Source: an uncultured Bacteroidales bacterium (GTDB lineage Bacteria > Bacteroidota > Bacteroidia > Bacteroidales > Muribaculaceae). Taken from it: 38,880 nt of DNA. Shown one piece after another: positions 31,317-38,880 of this stretch (positions are counted from its first letter, which is position 1; each line of letters opens with the position of its first letter). Made by a program: the position numbers and the translations under genes. The DNA lies in contig CADBDH010000029.1 in the NCBI GenBank assembly GCA_902793405.1, positions 1 to 38,880 of the forward strand. The letters are read 5' to 3'. The notes under the pieces were generated by a model. That model ran no database searches. It saw nothing but the letters and a program-made list of their open reading frames with translations, and was not told where the DNA came from.

Positions 31317-31330
31317 GCGCCGTTGGCGCT

Positions 31331-31386
31331 GATTAGTGATTAGTGGTTAGTGATTAGTGGTTAGTGATTAGAGATTAGTGATTAGA
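31331..31386 (+). repeat. Eight-unit heptad array before folA
   Basis: Eight exact-period units of consensus GRTTAGW: GATTAGT twice, GGTTAGT, GATTAGT, GGTTAGT, GATTAGA, GATTAGT, GATTAGA. It lies 7 bases before the folA ATG. The unit differs from the thyA array, but both have eight units and a central TAG/CTA. Confidence 0.9.
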
Positions 31387-31393
31387 GAAGCAG

Positions 31394-31891
31394 ATGAAAT
31401 CCATTAAGGCTATAGTGGCGGTTGATGAGAACTGGGCCATAGGGCGCCAGGGTGACCTGCTGTGCCATCTGCCGGCCGACATGTGGCACTTCAAGCAGGT
31501 GACCATGGGCCACAGCATCGTGATGGGCCGCAAGACGTTTGAGTCGTTTCCGCGCCGTCCCCTGCCCGGGCGCCAGAACATCGTCATCACCCGCAATGCC
31601 GACTGGCAATATCCAGGCGTGACGGTCGTGCATAGCCTTGAGGAGGCCGTCCAGGCAGCCGAGACCGAGACGGTCTTCGTCATCGGCGGGGCACAGGTCT
31701 ATGAGTTGGCCTTGCCGTGCGTCGATGAACTGCACCTCACGTTGATTCATGCCCGCTGGGCAAGTGCCGACGTGTTTTTCCCTGCCCTTGACATGAACGA
31801 GTGGCAGGAGGTGAGCCGTGAGCATCACACGAGCGACCACCGCAACGCCTACGAGTTTGATTTCATCACCCTTAAACGACGCGACAAATGA
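31394..31891 (+). CDS. folA: Dihydrofolate reductase
   Basis: A 165-residue enzyme that reduces dihydrofolate to tetrahydrofolate with NADPH. Motifs: IVAVDENWAIGRQGDLLCHLPADMWHFKQ (Met20-loop region; Asp at 27-28 area supplied by PADMWHF), VMGRKTFESFPRRPLPGRQNIVITR, and VFVIGGAQVYELAL. It is the partner of thyA just upstream. It overlaps lpxB by 4 bases (ATGA). The initiator region is an imperfect AGAAGCAG after the heptad array, which may serve as a weak ribosome site. Confidence 0.97.
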   Translation: MKSIKAIVAVDENWAIGRQGDLLCHLPADMWHFKQVTMGHSIVMGRKTFESFPRRPLPGRQNIVITRNADWQYPGVTVVHSLEEAVQAAETETVFVIGGAQVYELALPCVDELHLTLIHARWASADVFFPALDMNEWQEVSREHHTSDHRNAYEFDFITLKRRDK

Positions 31892-33018
31892 AATACTTCC
31901 TCATCGCCGGCGAGGCCTCGGGCGACCTGCATGCCTCCCACCTGATAGCATCGCTCAAGCAGTTGGACCCGCAAGCCGAGTTCCGCTTCCTGGGCGGTGA
32001 CCTGATGGCCGAACAGACAGGCACGCAGCCCATTATTCATTACCGCGACATGGCCTACATGGGATTCGCCGACGTGGTGAAGCATTTGGGAAAAATCCTC
32101 GGCTTCCTGGGCACCGCGCGCCGTGCCATCGACGAGTGGCAGCCCGCGGCGGTGATTCTGGTGGATTATCCGTCGTTCAACCTCAAGGTGGCCAAGTATG
32201 CCCACAATTTGGGCATCCCGGTGCACTATTTCATCTCGCCCAAGGTGTGGGTGTGGAAAGAGTGGCGCGTCAAGGACATCCGCCGCTATGTCAACCACAT
32301 GTATTGCATCCTGCCCTTTGAGCCCGATTGGTATCGGGAGCGGGACTATCAGGCGACCTACGTGGGCAATCCCACCGTTCAGGAGGTGGCCCAAGCCAGC
32401 AAGGATTTCCCCGATTTCGCCCATTTCATCGAGAATTTTGGCCTTAACGACAAGCCGATTATCGCCCTGGTGCCGGGCAGCCGCGTGAGGGAAATTCGCG
32501 ACAATCTGCCGCTCATGCTCCAGGCCGCGGGCCGTCATCCCGAGTTCCAGGCCGTCATCGCCGGTGCCCCGAGCATCAACGATGACCTCTACAGCACGGT
32601 GATGGGCGAACAGGCTGTTCCCGTCGTGCGCGACGCCACCTATCCGCTGGTGCATCATGCCCGTGCTGCCCTCGTGACCTCGGGCACCGCGACGCTCGAG
32701 ACGGCCCTGCTCGATACGCCGCAAGTCGCCTGCTACCGCTTTAACGGCAGCAAGTGGTCCTATAACTTCTATCGCCGATTATTGACTGGAAAATATGTTA
32801 CCTTGCCCAACCTCATCACCGATGAGCCCGTCATTCCCGAGCTGCTGATGCACCTGTGCACCGTGGACAGCATCGACGACCACCTGTCGCGGCTGTTGGG
32901 CGACACCCCTGAGCGCGCTGCGATGCTCGACGGCTACCGCCGCCTGGCCGACCGGCTGGGCACCAACGTGTGCACCGCCACCGCCGCTCAACTCATCGTG
33001 CAATCACTCAATCGTTGA
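31888..33018 (+). CDS. lpxB: Lipid-A-disaccharide synthase
   Basis: A 376-residue GT19 enzyme that joins UDP-2,3-diacylglucosamine and lipid X to make the lipid A disaccharide at the inner membrane. Motifs: LIAGEASGDLHASHLI at the N-terminus, MAYMGFADVVKHL, VDYPSFNLKVAKYA, YFISPKVWVWKEWRVKDIRRYV, LPFEPDWY...ATYVGNPTV, ALVPGSRVREI and VTSGTATLETALLDTPQVACYR. It starts in the folA stop codon overlap, and its 3' end overlaps the convergent thioesterase gene by 11 bases. Length is normal. Confidence 0.97.
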   Translation: MKYFLIAGEASGDLHASHLIASLKQLDPQAEFRFLGGDLMAEQTGTQPIIHYRDMAYMGFADVVKHLGKILGFLGTARRAIDEWQPAAVILVDYPSFNLKVAKYAHNLGIPVHYFISPKVWVWKEWRVKDIRRYVNHMYCILPFEPDWYRERDYQATYVGNPTVQEVAQASKDFPDFAHFIENFGLNDKPIIALVPGSRVREIRDNLPLMLQAAGRHPEFQAVIAGAPSINDDLYSTVMGEQAVPVVRDATYPLVHHARAALVTSGTATLETALLDTPQVACYRFNGSKWSYNFYRRLLTGKYVTLPNLITDEPVIPELLMHLCTVDSIDDHLSRLLGDTPERAAMLDGYRRLADRLGTNVCTATAAQLIVQSLNR

Positions 33019-33487
33019 CTTCATCCTCGGTGAGGCAGGCCGTGAAGCCCATCTCGCGGGAACGCTCCTTATCGAACATGCAGTAGGTCACATTGCCCTC
33101 GTCGCACAGCTCGCCCTTGCTGTTGTGCAAAGTGACGTGGACGGTGTAGTAGTTGCGCACGTTGCCCGTCAGATGGCCGCGCAGGGTAATCAACGGGTCG
33201 CGTGTCGAAACCGGACGGCGATACTTTACCTCGAGTTTGGTGGTGACTCCGGCGCATTGCAGGCGGCGCGAGAGCACCCAGTTGGCCAGCTCGTCGATGA
33301 GCGTGCTGATGATGCCGCCGTGCAGGGTCTCGACCCAGCCGTCGTAGTTGACACAGGGCGACCAGGTGGTGACGACGTCCTCGCCATCTTCCCAAAATTC
33401 CAGATGCAGACCGATGGGGTTCGTCGGGCTGCAACCAAAGCAGTTGTAACCCTGCTTGTCAAGATATGGATTGATCAACTTCTTCAT
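33008..33487 (-). CDS. PaaI/4HBT-type hotdog thioesterase
   Basis: A protein of about 159 residues (ATG at 33487; an in-frame ATG at 33493 adds Met-Asn) with the hotdog fold of acyl-CoA thioesterases. The central helix motif LHGGIISTLIDELANW carries the catalytic acidic residue, and the flanking strands (TKLEVKYRRPVSTRDPLITLRGHL, NYYTVHVTLHNSKGELCDEGNVTYCMF) are typical. The N-terminus has YNCFGCSPTNPIGLHLEF, a Cys-containing segment common in this subgroup. The acyl substrate is unknown. It is convergent with lpxB, with an 11-base overlap of coding ends. Confidence 0.88.
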   Translation of the reverse strand: MKKLINPYLDKQGYNCFGCSPTNPIGLHLEFWEDGEDVVTTWSPCVNYDGWVETLHGGIISTLIDELANWVLSRRLQCAGVTTKLEVKYRRPVSTRDPLITLRGHLTGNVRNYYTVHVTLHNSKGELCDEGNVTYCMFDKERSREMGFTACLTEDEVND

Positions 33488-33493
33488 ATTCAA

Positions 33494-33845
33494 AAACTTG
33501 TGAGAGCAGATGCCAGTTGTATTTATTATGCGAGCTGCGCTCGCAGTTTAGAGTTTAGGGTTTAGAGGGGCACCCGCATCCATGAACCGCCAACGGGACG
33601 CGGATGCCGGTTGTTAGAGTTGTTAGAGTTGTCTTTAATTTTAAGGGCGCGGATGCCATCGTCTTTGTTGTCTTTATTGTATTCCTTTTTTTAAAAATGC
33701 GAATTTCGCGAATAAAACTGATTTAGCGAATATAATAAATTAGAAAAATTCGTAAAATTCGCATTAGCCCCGCAGGGAAAAGTTGTTTAAGTTGTATAAG
33801 TTGTCTTTAATTATACGGGCGCGGATGCCATCGTCTTTGTTGTCT
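33494..33845. repeat. Intergenic repeat mosaic 5
   Basis: No gene is seen. The hairpin TGCGAGCTGCGCTCGCA (33529-33545) is the exact reverse complement of 23547-23563 and is followed by heptads GTTTAGA, GTTTAGG, GTTTAGA (33546-33566). Next, GGCACCCGCATCC and GGACGCGGATGCC form an inverted pair (33570-33610). Then come TTGTTAGAGTTGTTAGAGTTG, GGCGCGGATGCCATCGTC twice (about 33646 and 33817), GTCTTTGTTGTCTTTATTG twice, and the 93-bp repeat copy B. Confidence 0.85.
33696..33788. repeat. 93-bp dispersed repeat, copy B
   Basis: Identical over 93 bases to 20877-20969, same orientation. Both copies are flanked on the right by TTGTCTTTAATTA and a GCGCGGA word a few dozen bases on. Confidence 0.92.
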
Positions 33846-34826
33846 TTATTGTATTCCTTTTATTTGTTGGCGTTCCTGCTGCTTGCGGTGGTGCCATATC
33901 TCGAGGCTGTTGATGGCGTTCTGCCACAGGATGTAGCAGCCGGGGCCGGCAACCGACAGCGGGCTCAGGTAGGTGTAGGCAATCCACACGGCAAAGGCGG
34001 TGTTCTTCTGGCCCAGGCCCTGGCCGCTCTCGATGACGGTGCCGAAGAAGTGACCGATGTAGCGTCCGACGGCGAACTGCGCCAGGCAGATGAGCAGCGA
34101 CACCAGGGCGATGGTCACCAGGAACACCACGGGAGCGCCGCTGTTAATGATGTTCTTGACGGTGCAGCCCGTGACGATGGTCAGCGAGATGCCCCACATG
34201 TAGAACGACAGGTCCTGGATAGCCACCAGCCGCTGCTGCACGCGCGGCAGGTAGTGCTTCACGAGATAGGCGCCGATGAGCGGCAGCACCAGCACGAGGA
34301 ACACCTTGTACATGATCATCCAGAAGGCCGTCCAGAAGTCGATGTCCACGCCCTTGTCGATGAGCGGGAACACCACGGGAACGGCCACCACGGTCACCAG
34401 GTTGCTCAGGAACACATAGCTGGTCATGGTCTCCAGGTTGCCGCCCAACTTGCCCGTCACCACGGGGGCTGCGCTGGCACCGGGGCAGATGACGCAGGTG
34501 AGGATGCCCTCCATCAGAATCAGGTCCTTGCCCTTCATCTCAAAGCCCAAAATCAGTGCCACCAGCAACGCCACCAGCGCCACCTGGAACACCGACACCC
34601 ACAGGTGCCACATCGCCGGGCGCATCTTGTGGAAATCCACGCGCAGGAACGTCGTGAACAAAATCAGGCTCATGAACAGCGGCAGGATGGTGTCGAAAAT
34701 CGGCTCCATCACCTCGCTCACGGGATCGAGGGCGCGCACCCAATAGAATATCAAATAGATGACCGTGCCCGACACAATCGCGCTGGGCAACGTCCAATTC
34801 TTCAGGAAAGTGATAATGGTTTTCAT
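33846..34826 (-). CDS. Bile acid:sodium symporter (BASS) family transporter
   Basis: A protein of about 326 residues starting at MKTIITFLKNWTLPSA (34826); the longer open frame upstream runs through the divergent promoter region and is not credible. About nine to ten hydrophobic segments are present, with the BASS-type features LPLFMSLILFTTFLRVDF, EGILTCVICPGASAAPVVTGKLGGNLE (crossover region) and GQGLGQKNTAFAVWIAYTYLSP. It is a sodium-coupled carrier; substrates in bacteria include bile acids, pantoate and other organic anions, so none is assigned. It is divergent from the LpxL-like gene across about 80 bases. Confidence 0.87.
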   Translation of the reverse strand: MKTIITFLKNWTLPSAIVSGTVIYLIFYWVRALDPVSEVMEPIFDTILPLFMSLILFTTFLRVDFHKMRPAMWHLWVSVFQVALVALLVALILGFEMKGKDLILMEGILTCVICPGASAAPVVTGKLGGNLETMTSYVFLSNLVTVVAVPVVFPLIDKGVDIDFWTAFWMIMYKVFLVLVLPLIGAYLVKHYLPRVQQRLVAIQDLSFYMWGISLTIVTGCTVKNIINSGAPVVFLVTIALVSLLICLAQFAVGRYIGHFFGTVIESGQGLGQKNTAFAVWIAYTYLSPLSVAGPGCYILWQNAINSLEIWHHRKQQERQQIKGIQ

Positions 34827-34834
34827 AGCGCCTG

Positions 34835-34896
34835 CAAAATTACACTTTTTTAGTTTTGGGTTTATGATTGGATGTTGGAAAAATGTTGTAATTTCG
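34835..34896. promoter_or_regulatory. Back-to-back divergent promoters
   Basis: Minus-strand TAATTTTG (34835-34842) serves the transporter and ends 8 bases before its ATG. Plus-strand TAATTTCG (34889-34896) serves the LpxL-like gene, 9 bases before its ATG. Both predict very short or absent leaders. Confidence 0.65.
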
Positions 34897-34905
34897 CAGG
34901 TGTTT

Positions 34906-35871
34906 ATGAAGAAGGCTCTTGACAATATCGGGTTTTGGGTGATTTATGGGGCGTGGTACGGGTTGTCGCTGCTGCCCTTGTGGCTGCATTACCTGTTCAG
35001 CGACGTGCTCTTTGTGATCGTGGCCTATGTGCTGCGTTACCGCCACCGCGTCATCAGCAAGAACATGCGCATCGCCTATCCCGACAAGAGCGACAAGGAA
35101 CTGAAAAAACTGCGGATGCAGTTCTACCGCCACTTTTGCGATATCCTTGTCGAGACGGTGAAATACACCTCCATCACCGACAAGAACATCATGCGGCGCA
35201 TGACCTTCACGGGCAGTGAGGCTGTTGCCGAGATACTCAACAGCGGCCAGTCGGTGGCCTTGCTGCTGGGGCATTACGGCAACTGGGAATGGGTGTCGTC
35301 GCTCGTGCTGTGGGTGCGTCCGTTGATTACTAACAACACGGTGATGGGACAAATCTATCATCCGCTCGAGAACAAGGTCATCAACCGGGTCGTGTTGAAG
35401 ACCCGTGGCCGCATGGGATCGGACAGCGTTGCCAAAAAAGAGACGCTCCGCTGGATTCTGGGCAACAAGCGAGAAGGCCGTCCCACGATACTCGGCTACA
35501 TCAACGATCAGGTGCCCAAGTGGGAGAATATCCACCACTGGCTCACCTTCCTCAAACATGAAGACACTCCCGTGTTCACGGGCATTGAGCGCATTGTGCA
35601 CTCGCAGAATCAGGCCGCCGTCTATGTGGATGTCAAGCGCATGGGACGCGGGCGCTATGAGTGCGAGTTCCAGGTCATCACGCGCGACCCGTCGTCGATG
35701 GGTGAGTTTGAACTGACCGATGAGTTCTTCCGCCGTTTTGAGCAGACCATCAACCGTGCACCCCAATATTGGTTGTGGAGCCACAACCGCTGGAAACGAA
35801 CGCGTGAGGAGTTTGACCGCCGTTTCAAGGTTGTGGGCGGCAGGGTGGTGGAGAAGTCACACCAGTCCTGA
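34906..35871 (+). CDS. Lipid A late acyltransferase (LpxL/HtrB-like)
   Basis: A 321-residue membrane-associated acyltransferase of the LpxL/LpxM family (PF03279), which adds a secondary acyl chain to lipid A from acyl-ACP. I start at MKKALDNIGFWVIYGAWYGLSLLPLWLHYLF (34906), a hydrophobic N-terminal anchor; the frame is open further upstream but without a plausible start. The HX4E-type catalytic motif is in LLGHYGNWEW, and the later block RAPQYWLWSHNRWKR is the conserved C-terminal WxHRRWK-like segment. Bacteroidales lipid A is usually under-acylated, and such genes set acyl number and host recognition (family knowledge). It is not adjacent to lpxB but lies 2 kb from it. Confidence 0.9.
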   Translation: MKKALDNIGFWVIYGAWYGLSLLPLWLHYLFSDVLFVIVAYVLRYRHRVISKNMRIAYPDKSDKELKKLRMQFYRHFCDILVETVKYTSITDKNIMRRMTFTGSEAVAEILNSGQSVALLLGHYGNWEWVSSLVLWVRPLITNNTVMGQIYHPLENKVINRVVLKTRGRMGSDSVAKKETLRWILGNKREGRPTILGYINDQVPKWENIHHWLTFLKHEDTPVFTGIERIVHSQNQAAVYVDVKRMGRGRYECEFQVITRDPSSMGEFELTDEFFRRFEQTINRAPQYWLWSHNRWKRTREEFDRRFKVVGGRVVEKSHQS

Positions 35872-35877
35872 ATAAAA

Positions 35878-35909
35878 TTTGTGCAATCGGCAAAAAATGC
35901 CTACCTTTG
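35878..35909 (+). promoter_or_regulatory. Full promoter for the aspartate aminotransferase gene
   Basis: TTTG (35878-35881), a 20-base spacer and TACCTTTG (35902-35909). The leader of about 55 bases contains a short heptad-like run (AACTAGA, AACTAAA, AACTTAT; 35927-35947). Confidence 0.85.
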
Positions 35910-35968
35910 CAGTACAAAAGACTAATTAACTAGAAACTAAAAACTTATATCTTTAAACTGATTAAGCA

Positions 35969-37162
35969 ATGAACCGACTTTCGGACCGTATCAACGCACT
36001 GGCACCTAGTGCCACCCTGGCCATGTCACAAAAGAGCAGCGAGCTGCGCGCTCAGGGCGTGGACGTGATTAACCTCTCGGTAGGAGAACCCGATTTCTTT
36101 ACTCCCGACCACATCAAGGCTGCTGCCAAGCAGGCCGTTGACGACAACTTCTCGTTCTATTCTCCCGTTCCCGGCTACCTGTCGTTGCGTCAGGCCGTGT
36201 GCGAGAAACTGCGCCGCGAGAATGGCTTGGAATATACCCCCGACCAGATCATCATTGGCAACGGTGCCAAGCATGAGCTGTGCAATACCATCATGGCACT
36301 TGTCAATCCCGGTGACGAGGTCATCATCCCCACTCCCGCATGGGTAAGCTATGTGCAGATGGTCAACCTTGCCGGAGGCAAGAGCATCCTGCTGCCCTCG
36401 AGCATGGAGAAGAACTTTAAGGTGACTGCCGCCGAACTTGAGGCCGCCATTACCGACAAGACCCGCGTCATCGTCATCTGCTCGCCCAGCAACCCCAGCG
36501 GTGCCATCTACACCCGCGACGAGCTGAAGGCTATCGCCGACATGCTGGAGCGTCATCCCGAGGTAATGGTCATTGCCGACGAGATTTATGAGCACATCAA
36601 CTACGTGGGCCACCACGAGTCGCTCGCCCAGTTTGATGCCATCAAGGAGCAGGTAGTCATCATCAATGGTGTTTCCAAGGCCTATGCCATGACGGGTTAC
36701 CGCATCGGTTACATTGCTGCTCCCCTGTGGGTAGCTAAGGCCGTGAACAAGATGCAGGGCCAGTACACCAGCGGCGTTTCGTCGATTGCCCAAAAGGCTG
36801 CCGAGGCCGCATATAACGGTCCGCAGGATTGCGTCGAGGAGATGCGCGTGGCCTTTGAGCGTCGCCGCAACCTCATCGTGGGTCTGCTGCAGGAGATTCC
36901 CGGTCTGGAACTGAATATGCCCGACGGTGCCTTCTATGCCTTCCCCAGGGTAGAATACTACTACGGCAAGCGTTATGGCGACACCGTCATCAACGATGAC
37001 AATGACCTCGCCCTGTATCTGCTCAACGAGGCCCATGTCGCTACCGTGGCCGGTACCGCCTTCTGCTGCCCGGGTTACATCCGCCTGAGCTACGCCACCA
37101 GCGACGAGAACCTGCGTGAGGCCGCCAAGCGCATCGCTGCCGCCCTCGCCAAGCTCGCCTAA
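35969..37162 (+). CDS. Aspartate aminotransferase, class I (PLP)
   Basis: A 397-residue fold-type I aminotransferase of the aspartate aminotransferase Ib group, exchanging aspartate/2-oxoglutarate for oxaloacetate/glutamate. The Schiff-base Lys237 is in INGVSKAYAMTGYRIGY. The substrate and PLP residues lie in LSVGEPDFFTPDHI, CSPSNPSGAIYT (Asn for PLP O3) and VIADEIYEHINY (Asp and Tyr), and a late Arg in CCPGYIRLSYATS binds the alpha-carboxylate. It carries a full promoter and a strong inverted repeat after the stop. Prephenate or other amino-donor use by this group is possible. Confidence 0.95.
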   Translation: MNRLSDRINALAPSATLAMSQKSSELRAQGVDVINLSVGEPDFFTPDHIKAAAKQAVDDNFSFYSPVPGYLSLRQAVCEKLRRENGLEYTPDQIIIGNGAKHELCNTIMALVNPGDEVIIPTPAWVSYVQMVNLAGGKSILLPSSMEKNFKVTAAELEAAITDKTRVIVICSPSNPSGAIYTRDELKAIADMLERHPEVMVIADEIYEHINYVGHHESLAQFDAIKEQVVIINGVSKAYAMTGYRIGYIAAPLWVAKAVNKMQGQYTSGVSSIAQKAAEAAYNGPQDCVEEMRVAFERRRNLIVGLLQEIPGLELNMPDGAFYAFPRVEYYYGKRYGDTVINDDNDLALYLLNEAHVATVAGTAFCCPGYIRLSYATSDENLREAAKRIAAALAKLA

Positions 37163-37185
37163 GACAAAACGACAACTCGCTTGAT

Positions 37186-37358
37186 AAAAGAACAACAATA
37201 AATACAACAAATACTAAGCTATCCAGTTTGTAGCGAATAACAAAAACAACTATAACAACTTGAACAACAGATGAATAATGGTTGTTTGAGTTGTTATAGT
37301 TGCCTTTATATCCAAGAGCGCGGATGCACTTGTATTTATTGTACTTATTGTTTTCCTA
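37186..37358. repeat. Intergenic repeat mosaic 6 with nested inverted repeats
   Basis: Outer A/C-rich word AACAACAATAAATACAAC (37188-37205) is mirrored by TTGTATTTATTGTACTTATTG (37330-37350). Inside, 37247-37268 and 37281-37302 form a 20/22 inverted repeat around AGATGAATAATG (arms CAACTATAACAACT...). A GAGCGCGGATGCAC word follows. The inner hairpin, ahead of CCTTTATAT, may terminate the aminotransferase transcripts from both sides. Confidence 0.8.
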
Positions 37359-37362
37359 TTAG

Positions 37363-38550
37363 TTATAGTTGTTGAACAGCGGTGGCCAGTTGTTGCATGG
37401 CCTGGGTGAGGATGCTGCGCGGGACGGCGACGTTGAGGCGCATGAAACCGCTGCCGGCCTTGCCGAACATCGCGCCGTCGTTCAGGCCCAGGCGGGCCTT
37501 GTTGACAAACAGGTCAATCAGCGCGTCATGCTCCAACTTTAGCCCTGTGCAGTCGAGCCACACCAGGAACGAAGCCTGTGGCTTGATGGCCCTGATGCCG
37601 GGGATGTGGTCGCGGCAGTAGTCCACCACCATGTCGATATTGCCCTCGATGTACTCCAGGCACTGGCGCAGCCATTCGCCGCCGTGGCGGTAGGCCGCAC
37701 GGGTAGCCGTCATCGACAGGAAGTTGGGTGAGCACTGCTCGTTGGACTCCAGGCGATGGAAGAAAGGCTTGCGCAAGTCGGGATTCTTGATGACGCACCA
37801 CGAGCTCACAATGCCTGCAATATTGAACGTCTTGCTGGGTGCTCCCATCACCACGCCCACGGCGCGGGCATCGTCGCTCACGGTAAGGAACGATGTGTGG
37901 CGATGACCCTTCAAGGTCAGGTCACCGTGGATCTCGTCGCTGAAGACCACCACACCATATTTACGTGCCAGCGTTGCCACTTGGCGTTGGACGTCGGCAT
38001 CCCAGGTGATGCCGATGGGGTTGTGCGGGTTGCACAGCACCATCATGGGCGGGCGTTCCTGCTCGAAGATGCGCTCCAGACCCTCAAGGTCCATGCGGTA
38101 GAAGCCGTCGTCGGTGCGCACCAGGGCGTTGTTCACCACCATGCGGTTGTTGCCCTGGATGAGCATTCTGAAGGGGTGATATACCGGCTCCTGGATGACC
38201 ACCTTGTCGCCAGGGCGCGTGAAGTGGTTGAGTGCCAGGCCAAAGCCGTTGACGATGCCGCCGATGAAGCAGGCCTCATCGGTCGTGAATTTCAAGCCAT
38301 TGCGCTCACGTTGCCAGTCGATGATCGACTGCCAGTAGTCCTCGAGCGGCACGCTATAGCCGTAGATGGGGTGCCCCGTGATGCGGTCGGCAAGGGCCTG
38401 GGTGATGTCAGGGCAGGCGGCAAAGCCCATGTCGGCCACCCACAGCGGCAGCACGTCCTCTCGTCCGAACATCTCTTTGCAGCGGTCAACCATTACGCAG
38501 CCGGTGCCACGGCGGTCAATCACACGGTCAAAATCATATTGTTTTTCCAT
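37363..38550 (-). CDS. MalY/PatB family PLP aminotransferase (C-S lyase type)
   Basis: A 395-residue fold-type I enzyme of the MalY/PatB family, typically a cystathionine or cysteine-S-conjugate beta-lyase. Family motifs: FDRVIDRRGTGCVMVDR at the N-terminus, PLWVADMGFAACPDI, HPIYGYSVPLEDYW, FIGGIVNGFGLALNHFTRPGDKVVIQEPVYHPF, LCNPHNPIG, VFSDEIHGDL and GAPSKTFNIAG with Schiff-base Lys240. The likely role is methionine/sulfur metabolism, or release of thiols. A full TTTG-N20-TAATTTTG promoter is upstream. It is convergent with the aspartate aminotransferase gene, though unrelated in subgroup. Confidence 0.94.
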   Translation of the reverse strand: MEKQYDFDRVIDRRGTGCVMVDRCKEMFGREDVLPLWVADMGFAACPDITQALADRITGHPIYGYSVPLEDYWQSIIDWQRERNGLKFTTDEACFIGGIVNGFGLALNHFTRPGDKVVIQEPVYHPFRMLIQGNNRMVVNNALVRTDDGFYRMDLEGLERIFEQERPPMMVLCNPHNPIGITWDADVQRQVATLARKYGVVVFSDEIHGDLTLKGHRHTSFLTVSDDARAVGVVMGAPSKTFNIAGIVSSWCVIKNPDLRKPFFHRLESNEQCSPNFLSMTATRAAYRHGGEWLRQCLEYIEGNIDMVVDYCRDHIPGIRAIKPQASFLVWLDCTGLKLEHDALIDLFVNKARLGLNDGAMFGKAGSGFMRLNVAVPRSILTQAMQQLATAVQQL

Positions 38551-38581
38551 TTCCTTGGAGTTTTTGATGAGTTTTACATCA

Positions 38582-38613
38582 CAAAATTAGCACAATTCCC
38601 GCAATTACCCAAA
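38582..38613 (-). promoter_or_regulatory. Full promoter for the MalY/PatB gene
   Basis: Minus-strand TTTG (38610-38613), a 20-base spacer and TAATTTTG (38582-38589). The leader to the ATG at 38550 is about 26 bases. Confidence 0.82.
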
Positions 38614-38730
38614 AAATAATGAATTCCTTGAAAATACACGAAGTGGCTGAAAATCAGAGCAATGAAGAAATACCCCAAATTCGGTGAAATGAGAAAATGC
38701 ACTTTTTTTCAAAAAAAATCGTCAAAATTG

Positions 38731-38760
38731 TTGGTAGTTTAGAAAAAAGCAGTACCTTTG
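38731..38760 (+). promoter_or_regulatory. Promoter for tRNA-Lys
   Basis: TTG (38731-38733), a 19-base spacer and TACCTTTG (38753-38760), 22 bases before the mature tRNA. Confidence 0.75.
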
Positions 38761-38782
38761 CAGTCGCAATTGAACAAACGCT

Positions 38783-38855
38783 GACTCCGTAGCTCAGTTG
38801 GTAGAGCAATTGACTCTTAATCAATGGGTCGTGGGTTCGAGTCCCACCGGGGTCA
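38783..38855 (+). tRNA. tRNA-Lys (anticodon CTT)
   Basis: A 73-base cloverleaf. The acceptor arm GACTCCG pairs with CGGGGTC (one G-T pair), followed by discriminator A. The D-arm is GCTCAGTTGGTAGAGC. The anticodon stem ATTGA/TCAAT holds loop CTCTTAA with anticodon CTT, reading AAG. The T-arm is GTGGGTTCGAGTCCCAC. CCA is not encoded. Other tRNAs of a cluster could follow beyond the window edge. Confidence 0.97.
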
Positions 38856-38880
38856 CGAGAAGGAAAGCCAAATGACTTGT

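Noticed and set aside
30467-31386. CRISPR-like array before thyA and folA
   Set aside because: The units are contiguous 7-mers without spacers, and no cas gene is in the window.
38783-38855. tRNA-Lys as an integration (att) site for the window
   Set aside because: No integrase gene and no repeated tRNA 3' end were seen in the window.

Overview
The window looks like a chromosomal segment of a Bacteroidales bacterium; Muribaculaceae or a related gut lineage is my best guess, but it is not proven. Many genes carry the Bacteroidetes promoter (-7 TAnnTTTG, often with TTTG 19-20 bases upstream), and Shine-Dalgarno sites are largely absent. The families also fit: DUF4271 next to HemD, GlsA/GlsB-type glycine-lipid acyltransferases, a Wzi-family porin, BspA/DUF285 and dockerin-tailed secreted proteins, and a GH89 glycosidase. 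No transposase, integrase, phage gene or CRISPR array was seen.

Layout. 1-3.8 kb: 3' part of pckA, then an AAA+ ATPase and a GT4 glycosyltransferase, each preceded by the same perfect 50-bp promoter/palindrome repeat. 3.9-6.8 kb (minus): a DUF6440 protein and two tandem secreted histidine acid phosphatases. 7.2-11.0 kb (plus): LOG-family protein, DUF4271, hemD with a histone-like tail, then rnpA-yidD-tatD. 11.2-16.7 kb (minus): dockerin protein, lipoprotein, beta-barrel protein and a polytopic GT-C-like membrane protein. 17.0-20.8 kb (plus): operon of two lipid acyltransferases, Wzi-like porin and lipoprotein. 21.0-25.8 kb (minus): GH89 alpha-N-acetylglucosaminidase and a frameshifted BspA-like dockerin protein. 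26.3-28.1 kb (plus): DUF554 and outer-membrane phospholipase A. 28.2-30.5 kb: a small lipoprotein plus a TIR-TM-MORN protein, divergent from a GYF_2-CD225 protein and a DUF2752 protein. 30.5-33.0 kb: thyA, folA, lpxB. 33.0-38.6 kb: thioesterase, BASS transporter, LpxL-like acyltransferase and two PLP aminotransferases. A tRNA-Lys(CTT) closes the window.

Two things stand out. First, the TIR-TM-MORN/lipoprotein pair faces a GYF_2-CD225 (IFITM-like)/DUF2752 pair across a short region holding a perfect 16-bp palindrome; this is a candidate uncharacterised membrane-associated sensing or defence module. Second, nearly every long intergenic gap is a mosaic of recurring words: heptanucleotide tandem arrays (including exactly eight units before both thyA and folA), a 93-bp perfect dispersed repeat, a 55-bp inverted dispersed repeat, GCGCGGATGCC-type words and one-strand A/C-rich blocks.

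Much of the rest concerns the cell envelope: glycine lipids, lipid A (LpxB, LpxL-like), outer-membrane phospholipase, porins and secreted hydrolases. All functional names come from reading motifs by eye, with no database search.
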